Shown here piece by piece: positions 21,186-29,897 of a stretch of 64,000 nucleotides of DNA (its first letter is position 1; every line of letters starts with the position of its first letter). A program made the translations under genes and the position numbers. The stretch comes from Sanguibacter gelidistatuariae. GTDB lineage: Bacteria; Actinomycetota; Actinomycetes; Actinomycetales; Cellulomonadaceae. The notes under the pieces were generated by a model that made no database searches, was not told the origin of the DNA, and saw only the letters and a program-made list of their open reading frames with translations. The stretch is taken from the NCBI RefSeq assembly GCF_900096585.1, contig NZ_FMYH01000003.1, positions 310,001 to 374,000 on the forward strand. Reading direction: 5' to 3'.

Positions 21186-21962
21186 ATGCGCATCGACGTC
21201 ATCTCCATCTTCCCGGACTACCTCGCACCGCTGAGCCTCTCCTTGGTCGGCAAGGCGGCCCAGTCCGGTCTGCTCGAGCTCGCCGTCCACGACCTGCGCA
21301 GCTGGACCACGGACCGCCACCGCACAGTCGACGACACGCCTTTTGGGGGAGGGGCCGGCATGGTCATGCGCCCGGACGTGTGGGGCGCGGCCCTGGATGA
21401 CGTCCTGCAGCCCGGTGGCACGCTCATCGTCCCGACCCCCTCGGGGGAGACATTCACCCAGCGGGTCGCGGAGTCGCTCGTCATCGAGTCCCAGCTGGTC
21501 TTCGCGTGCGGGCGCTACGAGGGCATCGACGCGCGCGTGGCCGAGCGTCACCGCCAGGGGGGTGGGACCGTGCGGGAGATGTCGATCGGGGACTATGTCC
21601 TGAACGGCGGGGAGGTCGCCTCCCTGGTGATGATCGAGGCCGTCGCCCGGCTGCTGCCCGGGGTCATCGGCAACCCGGCCTCGCTCGTGGAGGAGTCGCA
21701 CGGCGAGGCCGGGCTGCTCGAGTACCCCGTCTACACCAAGCCGCCGTCGTGGGCGGGGCTCGATGCCCCCGAGGTGCTGCTGAGCGGTCACCACGCGAAG
21801 ATCGTGCGCTGGCGCAGGGACCGGGCGATCGAGCGGACCCTCGACCGCCGACCGGACATGATCGAGGCGCTCGACCCGACCACCCTCGACAAGGCCGACC
21901 TGGCGCTGCTCGCCGGGCACGGCTGGTTCCCGGGTTCCGACGGGGCCCTGCGCCGGTCTTGA
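21186..21962 (+). CDS. trmD: tRNA (guanine37-N1)-methyltransferase TrmD
   Basis: SAM-dependent enzyme forming m1G37 in tRNA, which prevents +1 frameshifting. It has 258 residues of the SPOUT fold. Landmarks are [39 protein letters not shown] and [13 protein letters not shown] (the SAM-binding trefoil knot). Adjacent to rimM with no gap. Confidence 0.96.
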   Translation: MRIDVISIFPDYLAPLSLSLVGKAAQSGLLELAVHDLRSWTTDRHRTVDDTPFGGGAGMVMRPDVWGAALDDVLQPGGTLIVPTPSGETFTQRVAESLVIESQLVFACGRYEGIDARVAERHRQGGGTVREMSIGDYVLNGGEVASLVMIEAVARLLPGVIGNPASLVEESHGEAGLLEYPVYTKPPSWAGLDAPEVLLSGHHAKIVRWRRDRAIERTLDRRPDMIEALDPTTLDKADLALLAGHGWFPGSDGALRRS

Positions 21963-21987
21963 CGCTTGTCCCGGCCCCGGGATGTGG

Positions 21988-22186
21988 CAGAATGGCTCCT
22001 TGGTGTGTGCTGGACCGGACTCTGCCACAGGGGTGTCCACCTCAGCACGTGCACCTGCCTGACACGACGGACTCTCGAGCTCGCCGTTGTCACGGCCGGT
22101 GCGGATCCGACCTCATCTGCTGAATCGGCGGCGCTCTCGCGCGGCCCACAACACGTTCCTGACCTGTGGCAGGGCGGGGAGAACAC
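21988..22186 (+). promoter_or_regulatory. rplS promoter and long structured leader
   Basis: CAGAAT (21988–21993) is the likely −10. The leader of about 190 bases is closed by a perfect 10-bp long-range pairing: CTGCCACAGG (22022–22031) with CCTGTGGCAG (22163–22172). The right arm ends a few bases before the Shine–Dalgarno sequence. Inside is a bulged hairpin, TGACA/ACGG (22060–22070) with CCGT/TGTCA (22084–22092). The geometry suits autogenous control by L19. Confidence 0.55.
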
Positions 22187-22546
22187 ATGAAAACGCTTGA
22201 CAGCGTCGACGCAGCATCGCTGCGCAGCGACATCCCGGCCTTCCGTGCCGGCGACACCGTGAAGGTCAACGTCAAGGTCGTCGAGGGCACCCGCTCTCGC
22301 GTCCAGGCGTTCCAGGGCGTCGTCATCTCCCGCCACGGTGGCGGCGTGGGCGAGACGTTCAGCGTCCGCAAGATCAGCTTCGGTGTCGGTGTGGAGCGTA
22401 AGTTCCCCATCAACGTCCCCTCGATCGAGTCCATCGAGGTCATCAGCCGCGGTGACGTCCGTCGCGCGAAGCTGTACTACCTGCGCAAGCTCCGCGGCAA
22501 GAAGGCCAAGATCAAGGAAAAGCGCGACGCGTTCCCCTCGAAGTGA
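22187..22546 (+). CDS. rplS: 50S ribosomal protein L19
   Basis: Protein at the 30S/50S interface. It has 119 residues, the normal length, with the signature [23 protein letters not shown] and the basic C-terminus [25 protein letters not shown] 22187 follows GGGGAGA. It is transcribed from its own promoter, with a long leader and two terminators downstream. Confidence 0.96.
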   Translation: MKTLDSVDAASLRSDIPAFRAGDTVKVNVKVVEGTRSRVQAFQGVVISRHGGGVGETFSVRKISFGVGVERKFPINVPSIESIEVISRGDVRRAKLYYLRKLRGKKAKIKEKRDAFPSK

Positions 22547-22552
22547 CGTGGC

Positions 22553-22581
22553 GCCCGCGCACCGGTGACGGTTGCGCGGGC
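22553..22581 (+). terminator. First terminator hairpin after rplS
   Basis: 9-bp stem (22553–22561 with 22573–22581), starting six bases after the rplS stop. No U-run. Confidence 0.65.
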
Positions 22582-22636
22582 CCGCTGAGCTTCGCCGAGC
22601 GCGTCGGCTGACGCGCGGGGCAGGCCAAGCACGATC

Positions 22637-22675
22637 GACGACGGGCGGTCACCTTCTAGGTGACCGCCCGTCGTC
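22637..22675 (+). terminator. Second, very strong terminator after rplS
   Basis: Perfect 18-bp stem (22637–22654 with 22658–22675) and a 3-base loop. It isolates rplS from lepB. Confidence 0.85.
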
Positions 22676-22762
22676 GTCCCCGCGAAGGCGTGGCCGGGAC
22701 GACGACGGGATGGGCCGGAGCGGCCGGGTGCGTTCGATGAATGGGTCGAGAGGTGGCACAGT

Positions 22763-23482
22763 ATGCGGGTGACATCAGACGAACACGCAGCCGAGCATCG
22801 GGCGGTGCCGAAGCCGAAGAGAGGCTCCTTCCTCCGGGAGGTGCTCATCATCTTGGTCAGCGCGCTCGTGCTGTCCTGGATCATCAAGTCGTTCTTCGTC
22901 CAGGCGTTCTTCATCCCCAGCGGATCGATGGAGGACACCCTCGTCGAGGGAGACCGGATCCTCGTCTCCAAGATGGTGCCGGGCGTGTTTGACGTCCACC
23001 GCGGGGACGTCGTGGTGTTCAAGGATCCGGGGACCTGGCTGGCGGGCATGGCCACCCCCGACCGCACCCCGTTCCAGCAGGCGGTTACCAACGGTCTGAC
23101 TTTCATCGGGCTGCTGCCCCAGGACGCGGGCGAGCACCTGGTCAAGAGGGTCATCGGCGTGGGCGGGGACCACGTCGTGTGCTGCGACGCCGAGGGCCGG
23201 ATCAGCGTCAACGGCGAATCGATCGACGAGCCCTATCTCAAGCCCGGATCTGCGCCCTCTGTGATCGAGTTCGACCAGGTCGTCCCCGAAGACTTCCTCT
23301 GGGTGATGGGCGACAACCGTGCGCACTCGAGCGACTCCAGGTACAACGGCGGAAGCCCGGGCGGCGGGTTCGTCCCCCTCGACAACGTCGTGGGAACTGC
23401 CTTCGTGAAGGTCTGGCCGCTGAGCAGCGTCGGCTGGCTCCGCAACCCCGGCGAGACCTTCAAGGACGTCCCAGAGCCGTGA
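22763..23482 (+). CDS. lepB: Signal peptidase I
   Basis: Membrane serine protease (S26) that removes signal peptides after export. It has 239 residues: a cytoplasmic N-terminus, one transmembrane helix (EVLIILVSALVLSWIIKSFFV), then the catalytic region with Ser55 in IPSGSMEDTL and the general-base Lys128 in LVKRVIGVGGD. WVMGDNRAHSSDSR is the conserved box E. It starts at ATG 22763 (GAGAGG upstream). Its stop overlaps the rnhB start (GTGA). Confidence 0.95.
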   Translation: MRVTSDEHAAEHRAVPKPKRGSFLREVLIILVSALVLSWIIKSFFVQAFFIPSGSMEDTLVEGDRILVSKMVPGVFDVHRGDVVVFKDPGTWLAGMATPDRTPFQQAVTNGLTFIGLLPQDAGEHLVKRVIGVGGDHVVCCDAEGRISVNGESIDEPYLKPGSAPSVIEFDQVVPEDFLWVMGDNRAHSSDSRYNGGSPGGGFVPLDNVVGTAFVKVWPLSSVGWLRNPGETFKDVPEP

Positions 23483-24219
23483 CCAAGCGCGTCAAGATTC
23501 CCCCGGTCTTTGCCGACCTCGCCCACGAGAGCGAGCTGCTGAGCACGGGCGCCCAGCTGGTCGCGGGGATGGATGAGGTCGGTCGCGGAGCCCTCGCCGG
23601 TCCGGTGAGCGTCGGCGTCTGCGTGGTCGACGCCGGCACGGGCGTGTGCCCGGTCGGGCTGACCGACTCCAAGGTGCTCACCGCCCGAGCCCGGACCGAG
23701 TACCTCCCGCTGATCGACGACTGGGCACTGGCCTACGCGGTCGGGTCCGCGTCGTCGGCCGAGATCGACGCCCTCGGGATCATCCGTGCGCTGCGCCTCG
23801 CCGGCCAACGGGCCCTGACCGAGGTGGCCCTGGCGGTCGGGCCGGTCGACGTCGTCCTGCTGGACGGCTCGCACGACTGGCTGACCGAGCCGGAACCGGA
23901 CCTGCTGAGCTTCCTCGAGGCCCCCGAGGTCCCGGCTCCCGAGGGCTACCGTGCCCCGACCGTCCACACCCGCGTCAAGGCCGACCTGAGCTGTGCCTCG
24001 GTCGCAGCGGCGAGCGTCGTCGCCAAGTGCGCGCGGGACGCCGAGATGACGTCGCTGGCTAAGATGCACCCCGAGTACGGCTGGGTCGCCAACAAGGGAT
24101 ACGGCTCGTCCATGCACATCGCCGCGCTCACCAAGGGCGGCCCCAGCCCGCTGCACCGGCTCAGCTGGAAGCTCCCCGGCGTGGTCGGTGCCGACCGGCA
24201 GGGCGTGGATGGTCCATGA
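23479..24219 (+). CDS. rnhB: Ribonuclease HII
   Basis: Removes RNA from RNA–DNA hybrids and misincorporated ribonucleotides. It has 246 residues with the catalytic GMDEVGRGALAGPV, then LTDSKVLTARAR, VLLDGSHDW and VKADLSCASVAAASVVAK. GTG 23479 overlaps the lepB stop by four bases. The extended open frame upstream of this start lies inside lepB and is not coding. Confidence 0.94.
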   Translation: MTKRVKIPPVFADLAHESELLSTGAQLVAGMDEVGRGALAGPVSVGVCVVDAGTGVCPVGLTDSKVLTARARTEYLPLIDDWALAYAVGSASSAEIDALGIIRALRLAGQRALTEVALAVGPVDVVLLDGSHDWLTEPEPDLLSFLEAPEVPAPEGYRAPTVHTRVKADLSCASVAAASVVAKCARDAEMTSLAKMHPEYGWVANKGYGSSMHIAALTKGGPSPLHRLSWKLPGVVGADRQGVDGP

Positions 24220-24226
24220 TGGTCCA

Positions 24227-24526
24227 GTGAGCGCTGAGGACCTAGAGAACTACGAGACCGACATGGAGCTCGCGCTGTACCGCGAGTACCGCGATGTGGT
24301 GCGGCTGTTCGCCTACGTGGTGGAGACCGAGCGACGGTTCTACCTCGCGAACAACGTCGACCTGCAGGTGCGGTCCGCGGCGGGCGAGGTGTACTTCGAG
24401 CTGAGCCTGAGCGACGCCTGGGTCTGGGACGTGTACCGCTCGAAGCGGTTCGTGAAGTCCGTGCGCGTCGTGACGTTCAAGGATGTGAACGTCGAGGAGC
24501 TCGTCCAGGCCGAGCTTGAGCTCTGA
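24227..24526 (+). CDS. DUF2469 family protein
   Basis: 99-residue soluble protein, nearly invariant across actinobacteria and always next to rnhB. It begins SAEDLENYETDMELALYREYRDVVRLFAYVVETERRFYLAN. Function unknown; very strong conservation is known for the family. GTG 24227 is used. Six bases upstream lies CATGAT (24215–24220), within a 10-bp tandem repeat of GATGGTCCA. Confidence 0.9.
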   Translation: MSAEDLENYETDMELALYREYRDVVRLFAYVVETERRFYLANNVDLQVRSAAGEVYFELSLSDAWVWDVYRSKRFVKSVRVVTFKDVNVEELVQAELEL

Positions 24527-24569
24527 CGACGCCTGAGCTCCGACGACCCAGGCACCGGAAGGTGAACAG

Positions 24570-24586
24570 CCCGCCCACAGGGCGGG
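24570..24586 (+). terminator. Small hairpin between DUF2469 and yraN
   Basis: CCCGCCC-ACA-GGGCGGG, a 7-bp stem with a 3-base loop. The rest of this 143-base gap shows nothing clear. Confidence 0.5.
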
Positions 24587-24669
24587 TCAGCGCGGCGGCA
24601 TCCACCGCGGCCGCTCCCCAGCGGTGACCTGACCCCGCGCCGACGCACAGTGGTCGTCGGAGGTGGGTC

Positions 24670-25029
24670 ATGACGGACAGCAGAGCAGCGGTCGGACGCC
24701 GAGGGGAAGACATCGCGGCGACCTTCCTCGTCGACGCCGGGTACGTCCTGATCGAGCGGAACTGGCGGGGGACCCGAGGCGAGCTCGACATCGTCGCGTG
24801 GCACGGCGAGGAGATTGTCGTCGTCGAGGTCAAGACCCGCACAGGGCTGGGCTTCGGCCATCCCGCCGAGGCGATCACGGCCGACAAGCTCGCCCGCCTC
24901 AAGCGCCTGGCCGGGCAGTGGCTCACCGAGCACGCGCCCCGGGCCGCATCCATCCGTATCGATGTGCTGGCCGTGATCCTGGATCCGACCGGCGCGGCCC
25001 GCGTCGAGCACATCACGGGGATCAGCTGA
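24670..25029 (+). CDS. YraN/UPF0102 endonuclease-like protein
   Basis: 119 residues with the Holliday-junction-resolvase-like nuclease core: GRRGEDIAATFLVDAGYVLIERN, then GELDIVAWHGEEIVVVEVKTRT, where the Asp, Glu and Lys residues match the predicted PD-(D/E)xK site. Its role in the cell is not established. Commonly encoded next to yifB/comM and dprA, as here. TGATG overlap with the next gene. Confidence 0.9.
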   Translation: MTDSRAAVGRRGEDIAATFLVDAGYVLIERNWRGTRGELDIVAWHGEEIVVVEVKTRTGLGFGHPAEAITADKLARLKRLAGQWLTEHAPRAASIRIDVLAVILDPTGAARVEHITGIS

Positions 25030-26564
25030 TGGCGCTCGGCCGCACGCTCGCGGTAGCCCTCCTCGGCCTGCGCGGGTACGTCATCGAGGTCGAGGCGCAC
25101 CTGGCAGCTTCCGTGCCCGGCTTCTCCCTCGTGGGCCTGCCCGACGCCGCACTGGCCGAGTCCCGCGACAGGGTCCGGGCGGCGCTGTCCTCGGCCGGCC
25201 TCGTGCTACCGCAACGCAAGGTCACCGTCAACCTCTCGCCCGCCTCGCTCCCCAAGTCCGGATCCGGCTACGACCTGGCGATCGCCGTCGCCATGCTCGC
25301 CGGCGCCCGCCTGATCGACCCGGCCGCCCCCGCCGGGGTGGTCCACCTGGGCGAGCTCGGTCTCGACGGGCGGGTGCACTCCGTCCGGGGTGTGCTGCCT
25401 GCTGTCGTCGCTGGCCTGCGGCAAGGGGTGACGCGCTTCGTCGTGCCCGCCCAGGACGAGGCGGAGGCGCGACTGGTCCCGGGGGCGACGATCACCGCGG
25501 TGCACACCCTCGCCGAGATCGCCCACGCCTACGGAGCCTCGGTGCCGGTCCCGGCCGTCCCGGTCCGGTCTCACCGTCCGGGGCCCGTGCGGGAGCCGGA
25601 CGAGTGCGCGGACCTGCGTGACGTCGTCGGGCAGCTGCACGCCCGGGTCGCCCTCGAGGTGGCCGCGGCGGGCGGGCACCATCTGCTCATGGTCGGACCT
25701 CCGGGGACCGGCAAGACGATGCTCGCGGCGAGGCTGCCGGGGCTGCTGCCGGACCTCACCGAGGCGGAGGCGGTCGAGGTGACGTCGGTCCACTCGATCG
25801 CGGGGACCTTCGACCCGAGCGACGGTCTCATGACCCGGCCTCCCTTCGAGGACCCGCACCACACCGCGACCCCGGCCGCCGTGGTCGGTGGCGGTTCGGG
25901 TGTGCCGCGACCGGGTGCGGCGAGCCGCGCGCACCGCGGCGTGCTGTTCATGGATGAGGCACCGGAGTTCTCCCCCCGGGTGCTGCAGACCCTGCGCCAG
26001 CCCCTCGAGCACGGGGAGCTGGTCATCCAACGGGCAGCCGGCAGTGCCCGGTACCCGGCACGCTTCCAGCTGGTGCTCGCGGCCAACCCGTGCCCGTGCG
26101 GCCTGGCGATCGGCAAGGGCCTCGCCTGCACATGCACACCGATGGCACGCCGACGCTATTTCGCGCGACTGTCGGGGCCGTTGTTGGACCGGGTGGACCT
26201 GCAGGTCGAGGTGCACCCGGTGACCCGCTTGGACATGGCCAGCGAGGCGACGGGGGAGGGGACGGCCGTCGTGGCCGCTCGCGTGGCGCTCGCCCGACGG
26301 GCGGCGCGCGAACGACTCACCGCGACGCCGTGGACGACGAATGGCGAGGTTCCCGGGACGTGGCTGCGCGCCCGGCTGGGCGGGGACCGGTCGTTGCTGG
26401 GGGACCTGGACCGGGCCATGGAGAGAGGCGCGCTGAGCCTGCGCGGGGCGGACCGGGTGCTGCGGGTGGCCTGGACGCTCGCGGACCTCGCCGGCCAGGG
26501 GAGCCCCGGGCCCGATCAGATCGGGCAGGCGCTCCTGCTGCGCACCCGGGGGCAGGGGCTGTGA
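25029..26564 (+). CDS. YifB/ComM family Mg-chelatase-like AAA+ ATPase
   Basis: 511-residue AAA+ protein. The N-terminal ChlI-like domain contains VEAHLAASVPGFSLVGLPDAALAES (residues about 18–42). The AAA core contains Walker A GPPGTGKTMLAARLPGLLP near residue 223 and Walker B VLFMDEAPEFSPRVLQTLRQP. A zinc-like ANPCPCG…CTCTP segment follows. In Vibrio, ComM is a branch-migration helicase used in natural transformation. The gene overlaps yraN and dprA at its two ends, forming one operon. Confidence 0.92.
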   Translation: MALGRTLAVALLGLRGYVIEVEAHLAASVPGFSLVGLPDAALAESRDRVRAALSSAGLVLPQRKVTVNLSPASLPKSGSGYDLAIAVAMLAGARLIDPAAPAGVVHLGELGLDGRVHSVRGVLPAVVAGLRQGVTRFVVPAQDEAEARLVPGATITAVHTLAEIAHAYGASVPVPAVPVRSHRPGPVREPDECADLRDVVGQLHARVALEVAAAGGHHLLMVGPPGTGKTMLAARLPGLLPDLTEAEAVEVTSVHSIAGTFDPSDGLMTRPPFEDPHHTATPAAVVGGGSGVPRPGAASRAHRGVLFMDEAPEFSPRVLQTLRQPLEHGELVIQRAAGSARYPARFQLVLAANPCPCGLAIGKGLACTCTPMARRRYFARLSGPLLDRVDLQVEVHPVTRLDMASEATGEGTAVVAARVALARRAARERLTATPWTTNGEVPGTWLRARLGGDRSLLGDLDRAMERGALSLRGADRVLRVAWTLADLAGQGSPGPDQIGQALLLRTRGQGL

Positions 26565-27823
26565 GCGCGACAGGCGGCACAGCTCCGTCCGCTCCCGTCC
26601 CGGCCAGCCTCACACCGAGCGACCTCGAGGAGATTGCGCTGGCCCGGGCGGCATGGAGCAGGCTCGTGGAGCCCGGTGACGAGGTGGCCGGAGCGCTTGT
26701 CGCGGGGGTGGGCGCCGCGGCGGCGCTTCGTTGGCTCGCGGCGATGACGAGCGAGGCGAGCTCGATCGTGCACGGCGTCGGGAGGCTGTGCGCTCACCTC
26801 GGCGTGGACGACGCCGTCGCGCGCCGTCGCATCGAGCGCGCGGTCGCGCGATGGCAGCCGCGCCTGGAGGGCCTCGATCCACGCAGAGAGGTGTCCGTGC
26901 TGACCCGGCTCGGCGGTCGGCTGATCATCCCGGAGGGCGAGGAGTGGCCGCGGCGCTTCGCGGACCTGGGGCCGAGCGCCCCGATGTGCCTGTGGGTTCG
27001 CGGCGACGCCCCGGTCGGTCCCACGCTCGAGCGGGCGGTCGCCCTCGTCGGGGCGCGGGCGTGCACCGACTATGGGGAACGGGTTGCCGGAGAGTTCAGC
27101 ATGGGCCTGGGTGACCGCGGCTTCACGACGGTCTCGGGCGGCGCCTACGGCATCGATGCGGCCGTGCATCGGGGGTCTCTCGCGGGTGACGGACCGACGG
27201 TGGCGTTCCTTGCCGGCGGCATCGATCGCCTCTACCCGGCGGGGAACGCCGACCTGCTGCGGGCGGTGGCCGACGGCGGGGGCCTTGTCCTGAGCGAGGT
27301 GCCCCCCGGCTCGGTGCCCAGCCGGGTGCGCTTCCTCAAGCGGAACCGGCTGATCGCGGCCGCGGGCGCCGCGACCGTCGTGGTGGAGGCGGCGTGGCGG
27401 TCCGGATCGCTGGCAACAGCAGCCCTCGCCCTCGACCTGCTCCGGCCGGTCGGAGCGGTTCCGGGACCGGTGACGTCGATGGCCTCGGCCGGGTGCCACC
27501 GGCTGCTCCGCGAGGGGCGTGCGGTGTGCGTCACCGACCTCGCGGAGGTGTGCGAGCTGGCCAGCCCGCTGGGGGAGGACGGCTCGGGCGCGCAGGATCG
27601 GGAGCAAGCCCGGGAGGCGTCTGACCACCGTCCGCACGACGGACTCGACGCCGTGACCGCCCTCGTCTACGAGGCGTTGCCGGTGCGCCGTGGGGCGGGT
27701 CTGGAGGCGATCGGGCGGGCGGCCGGGGTGAGCCCGGCCGAGGCGATGGCCGGCGTCGGCAGGCTTGAGCTGGCCGGGCTCGCCGCACGCGATGGCATCG
27801 GCTGGAAGCGGACGATATCCTGA
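26561..27823 (+). CDS. dprA: DNA-processing protein DprA
   Basis: Binds single-stranded DNA and loads RecA in transforming bacteria; its role in most actinobacteria is unclear. It has 420 residues. The central Rossmann-like domain has VALVGARACTDYGERVA, VSGGAYGIDAAVHRG, GGIDRLYPAGN and KRNRLIAAAGAATVVVEA. The C-terminal winged-helix-like region (ALPVRRGAGLEAIGRAAGVSPAEAMAGVGRLELAGLA) is present. It starts at GTG 26561, overlapping the yifB stop. Confidence 0.93.
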   Translation: MSATGGTAPSAPVPASLTPSDLEEIALARAAWSRLVEPGDEVAGALVAGVGAAAALRWLAAMTSEASSIVHGVGRLCAHLGVDDAVARRRIERAVARWQPRLEGLDPRREVSVLTRLGGRLIIPEGEEWPRRFADLGPSAPMCLWVRGDAPVGPTLERAVALVGARACTDYGERVAGEFSMGLGDRGFTTVSGGAYGIDAAVHRGSLAGDGPTVAFLAGGIDRLYPAGNADLLRAVADGGGLVLSEVPPGSVPSRVRFLKRNRLIAAAGAATVVVEAAWRSGSLATAALALDLLRPVGAVPGPVTSMASAGCHRLLREGRAVCVTDLAEVCELASPLGEDGSGAQDREQAREASDHRPHDGLDAVTALVYEALPVRRGAGLEAIGRAAGVSPAEAMAGVGRLELAGLAARDGIGWKRTIS

Positions 27824-27982
27824 AAACGTAGATCACGAGAAATGTGTGTGGGTGAAGTTTGTTTGGATGCCTGCTGATTCGCTATCAGTTTTCACTGTAA
27901 AATCCGGCAAACCGGTCTGGTTTTGACGATTGGGAGCGTGTCGCATCTTGAATCCTGAGCGAACACACGCCACCGTAATGGC
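27824..27982. promoter_or_regulatory. AT-rich intergenic region upstream of the recombinase gene
   Basis: Its base composition is clearly lower in GC than the surroundings, especially at 27830–27910. It contains an inverted repeat CTGAT-N5-ATCAG (27874–27888), a good −10-like TAAAAT (27898–27903) and a TTGACG (27923–27928). It is probably the promoter region for the xerC–sigma pair. No open frame of note. Confidence 0.45.
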
Positions 27983-28915
27983 ATGCATTCGGTAGCAGAT
28001 GCTTTGCAGCGCACGGACGCGCCCGCCCTCCTAGCCGACTTTGCGCTGCACCTGAGCGCCCAGCGCGGCCTGTCTGCGCATACCGTCCGCGCCTACACCT
28101 CGGACCTTGAACAGCTCTTCTCCTTCGCCCGGAGCCGAGGCATCGACTCCTACGCTCAGATGGACCTCTCCACGCTGCGCGGATGGCTCGCCGAGATGGC
28201 CACCCGCGAGCTCTCTCGCTCGACGGTGGCCCGCCGCGGCGCGGCCGCCCGCACCTTCTTCGAGTGGGCCACCCGCACGGACCGGATCGAGCAGGACCCG
28301 GCCGCGCGTCTGGCCAGCCCGCGCCTGCACAAGGTCCTGCCCACCGTGCTCGCGGTCAACAGCGCGGCGACGCTCATGGACGCGGCCCGCGACCTTGCCA
28401 CCGAAGGTGGCCCGGTGGAACTGCGTACCTGGGCCTGTGTCGAGCTTCTCTACGCCACCGGGGCACGGGTGGGCGAGGTCGTCGACCTGGACATCCGTGA
28501 CATCGACCTGGACCAGCGCTCCGTGCGGGTACTGGGCAAGGGTGACAAGGAACGGGTGGTCCCGTTCGGCGTCCCGGCCGCCCACGCGGTCCGTGAGTGG
28601 CTCGAGCGTGGACGCCCGACGCTTGTCAACAGCTCCAGCACCGATGCGCTCTTCATCGGCCAGCGAGGTCAGCGCTGGGGCCAGCGTCAGGTGCGCGACG
28701 CCGTGCACCGTCTCTCGGCCGTCGCTGGCGTCGACGACGTGGCCCCGCACGATCTGCGCCACTCAGCCGCGACCCACCTGCTGCAGGGGGGATCAGACCT
28801 GCGCACCGTGCAGGAGGTCCTCGGTCACGCGACCCTTGCCACCACCCAGCGATACACGCACGTCTCCGCCGAACGTCTGCGGTCGTCCTATCAGCTCGCG
28901 CACCCACGCGCATGA
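27983..28915 (+). CDS. xerC: Tyrosine recombinase XerC
   Basis: Site-specific recombinase that resolves chromosome dimers at dif. It has 310 residues: an N-terminal SAM-like DNA-binding domain (FALHLSAQRGLSAHTVRAYTSDLEQ) and a catalytic domain with the Arg in TGARVGEVVDLD, the Lys in GKGDKERVVP, HDLRHSAATHLL, LGHATLATTQRYTHVS, and nucleophile Tyr291. A second, XerD-type paralogue is expected elsewhere. No clear ribosome site precedes ATG 27983. Its stop overlaps the sigma-factor start (ATGA). Confidence 0.9.
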   Translation: MHSVADALQRTDAPALLADFALHLSAQRGLSAHTVRAYTSDLEQLFSFARSRGIDSYAQMDLSTLRGWLAEMATRELSRSTVARRGAAARTFFEWATRTDRIEQDPAARLASPRLHKVLPTVLAVNSAATLMDAARDLATEGGPVELRTWACVELLYATGARVGEVVDLDIRDIDLDQRSVRVLGKGDKERVVPFGVPAAHAVREWLERGRPTLVNSSSTDALFIGQRGQRWGQRQVRDAVHRLSAVAGVDDVAPHDLRHSAATHLLQGGSDLRTVQEVLGHATLATTQRYTHVSAERLRSSYQLAHPRA

Positions 28916-29875
28916 GAGAGTCCGAGAGCACCATGACAGTACTGAGCGCCACCGCCGCACGCGACGAGCAGAGCGCTGCGCTGACGACGACTCGTCCGGC
29001 GCGGTCGGGCCTGCTGCACGAACGGCTCGATCAGGCCGCGCTCAAGGCCGTCGACGGACTCCCGCCCGCAGGGGGCGTCGCCGTCGACTCCGGTCGCCAG
29101 GAGGTCGCGCAGCGAGACGCCATCCTCGAGGTGTGGGGGCAGTACAAGGCGACGAAGGTGTCGGCCCTGCGTGAGTGCCTGATCCTGCACTACGCACCGC
29201 TCGTGGCGATGGTCGCCTCGCGGGTCGGCATGAAGCTGCCGAGCTCGGTCGAGCATGCCGACCTGGTGTCCTACGGGATGTTCGGCCTCATCGATGCGAT
29301 CGAGAAGTTCGAGATCGGCCGGGACGTGAAGTTCGAGACCTACGCGAACTCACGGATCCGCGGCGCGATCCTCGATGAGCTGCGGGCCGCCGACTGGATC
29401 CCCAGGTCGGTGCGGTCCAAGGCGAGGGCGGTCGACCGCGCTCACTCCGAGCTTGAGGGCAAGCTGCACCGCGTGCCGTCGAACGATGAGATCGCGGCGC
29501 ACATGGAGATCCCGGTGGCGGATCTGCGGGCCATCCAGAGCCAGGTCTCCACGGTGAACCTTGTTGCGCTCGACGAGGTCCTGGGCGGCGGAGAACGCAT
29601 GGACCAGGTGAGCTCGCTCGACTCCGTGCAGCGGTCCAAGATGCATGACCCGGCGGGGACCTTCGAGGCGAAGGAGACGAAGTTTCTGCTCTCCCGAGCG
29701 ATGGACCAGCTCGGAGAGCGCGAGAAGATCATGCTGGTGCTCTACTACTACGAGGGGAATGACCTTGGCCGAGATCGGCCGGGTGCTCGGCGTCACCGAG
29801 TCGCGGATCTCGCAGATGCATACCGCCGCGATGATCCGGCTGCGGGCCAAGCTCACCCGGAGCGAGAGTCACTGA
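28912..29875 (+). pseudogene. WhiG/FliA-family sigma factor, interrupted by a +1 frameshift
   Basis: Alternative sigma-28-type factor. Regions 2–3 are intact (HADLVSYGMFGLIDAIEKFE, VKFETYANSRIRGAILDELR). After YYYEG near 29757 the frame breaks. The region 4.2 helix-turn-helix, [32 protein letters not shown], continues one frame away up to the stop at 29873–29875. One base too many at GGGGAA (29754–29759) explains it. Unshifted, translation ends at 29961, inside the convergent peptidase gene. A restored product would be about 320 residues. It may be a real mutation, a sequence error or recoding. Starts at 28912 or 28933. Confidence 0.8.
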
Positions 29876-29897
29876 GACCGGTCGGCGCGCCCGCGAC

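Noticed and set aside
27861-27930. AT-rich stretch considered as a dif site for XerC
   Set aside because: I could not recognise a pair of 11-bp Xer-binding arms around a 6-bp centre, and location next to xerC is not evidence by itself.
28597-28911. Upstream extension of the sigma-factor frame inside xerC
   Set aside because: Overlaps the catalytic domain of XerC in another frame. The conserved sigma sequence begins only after 28912.
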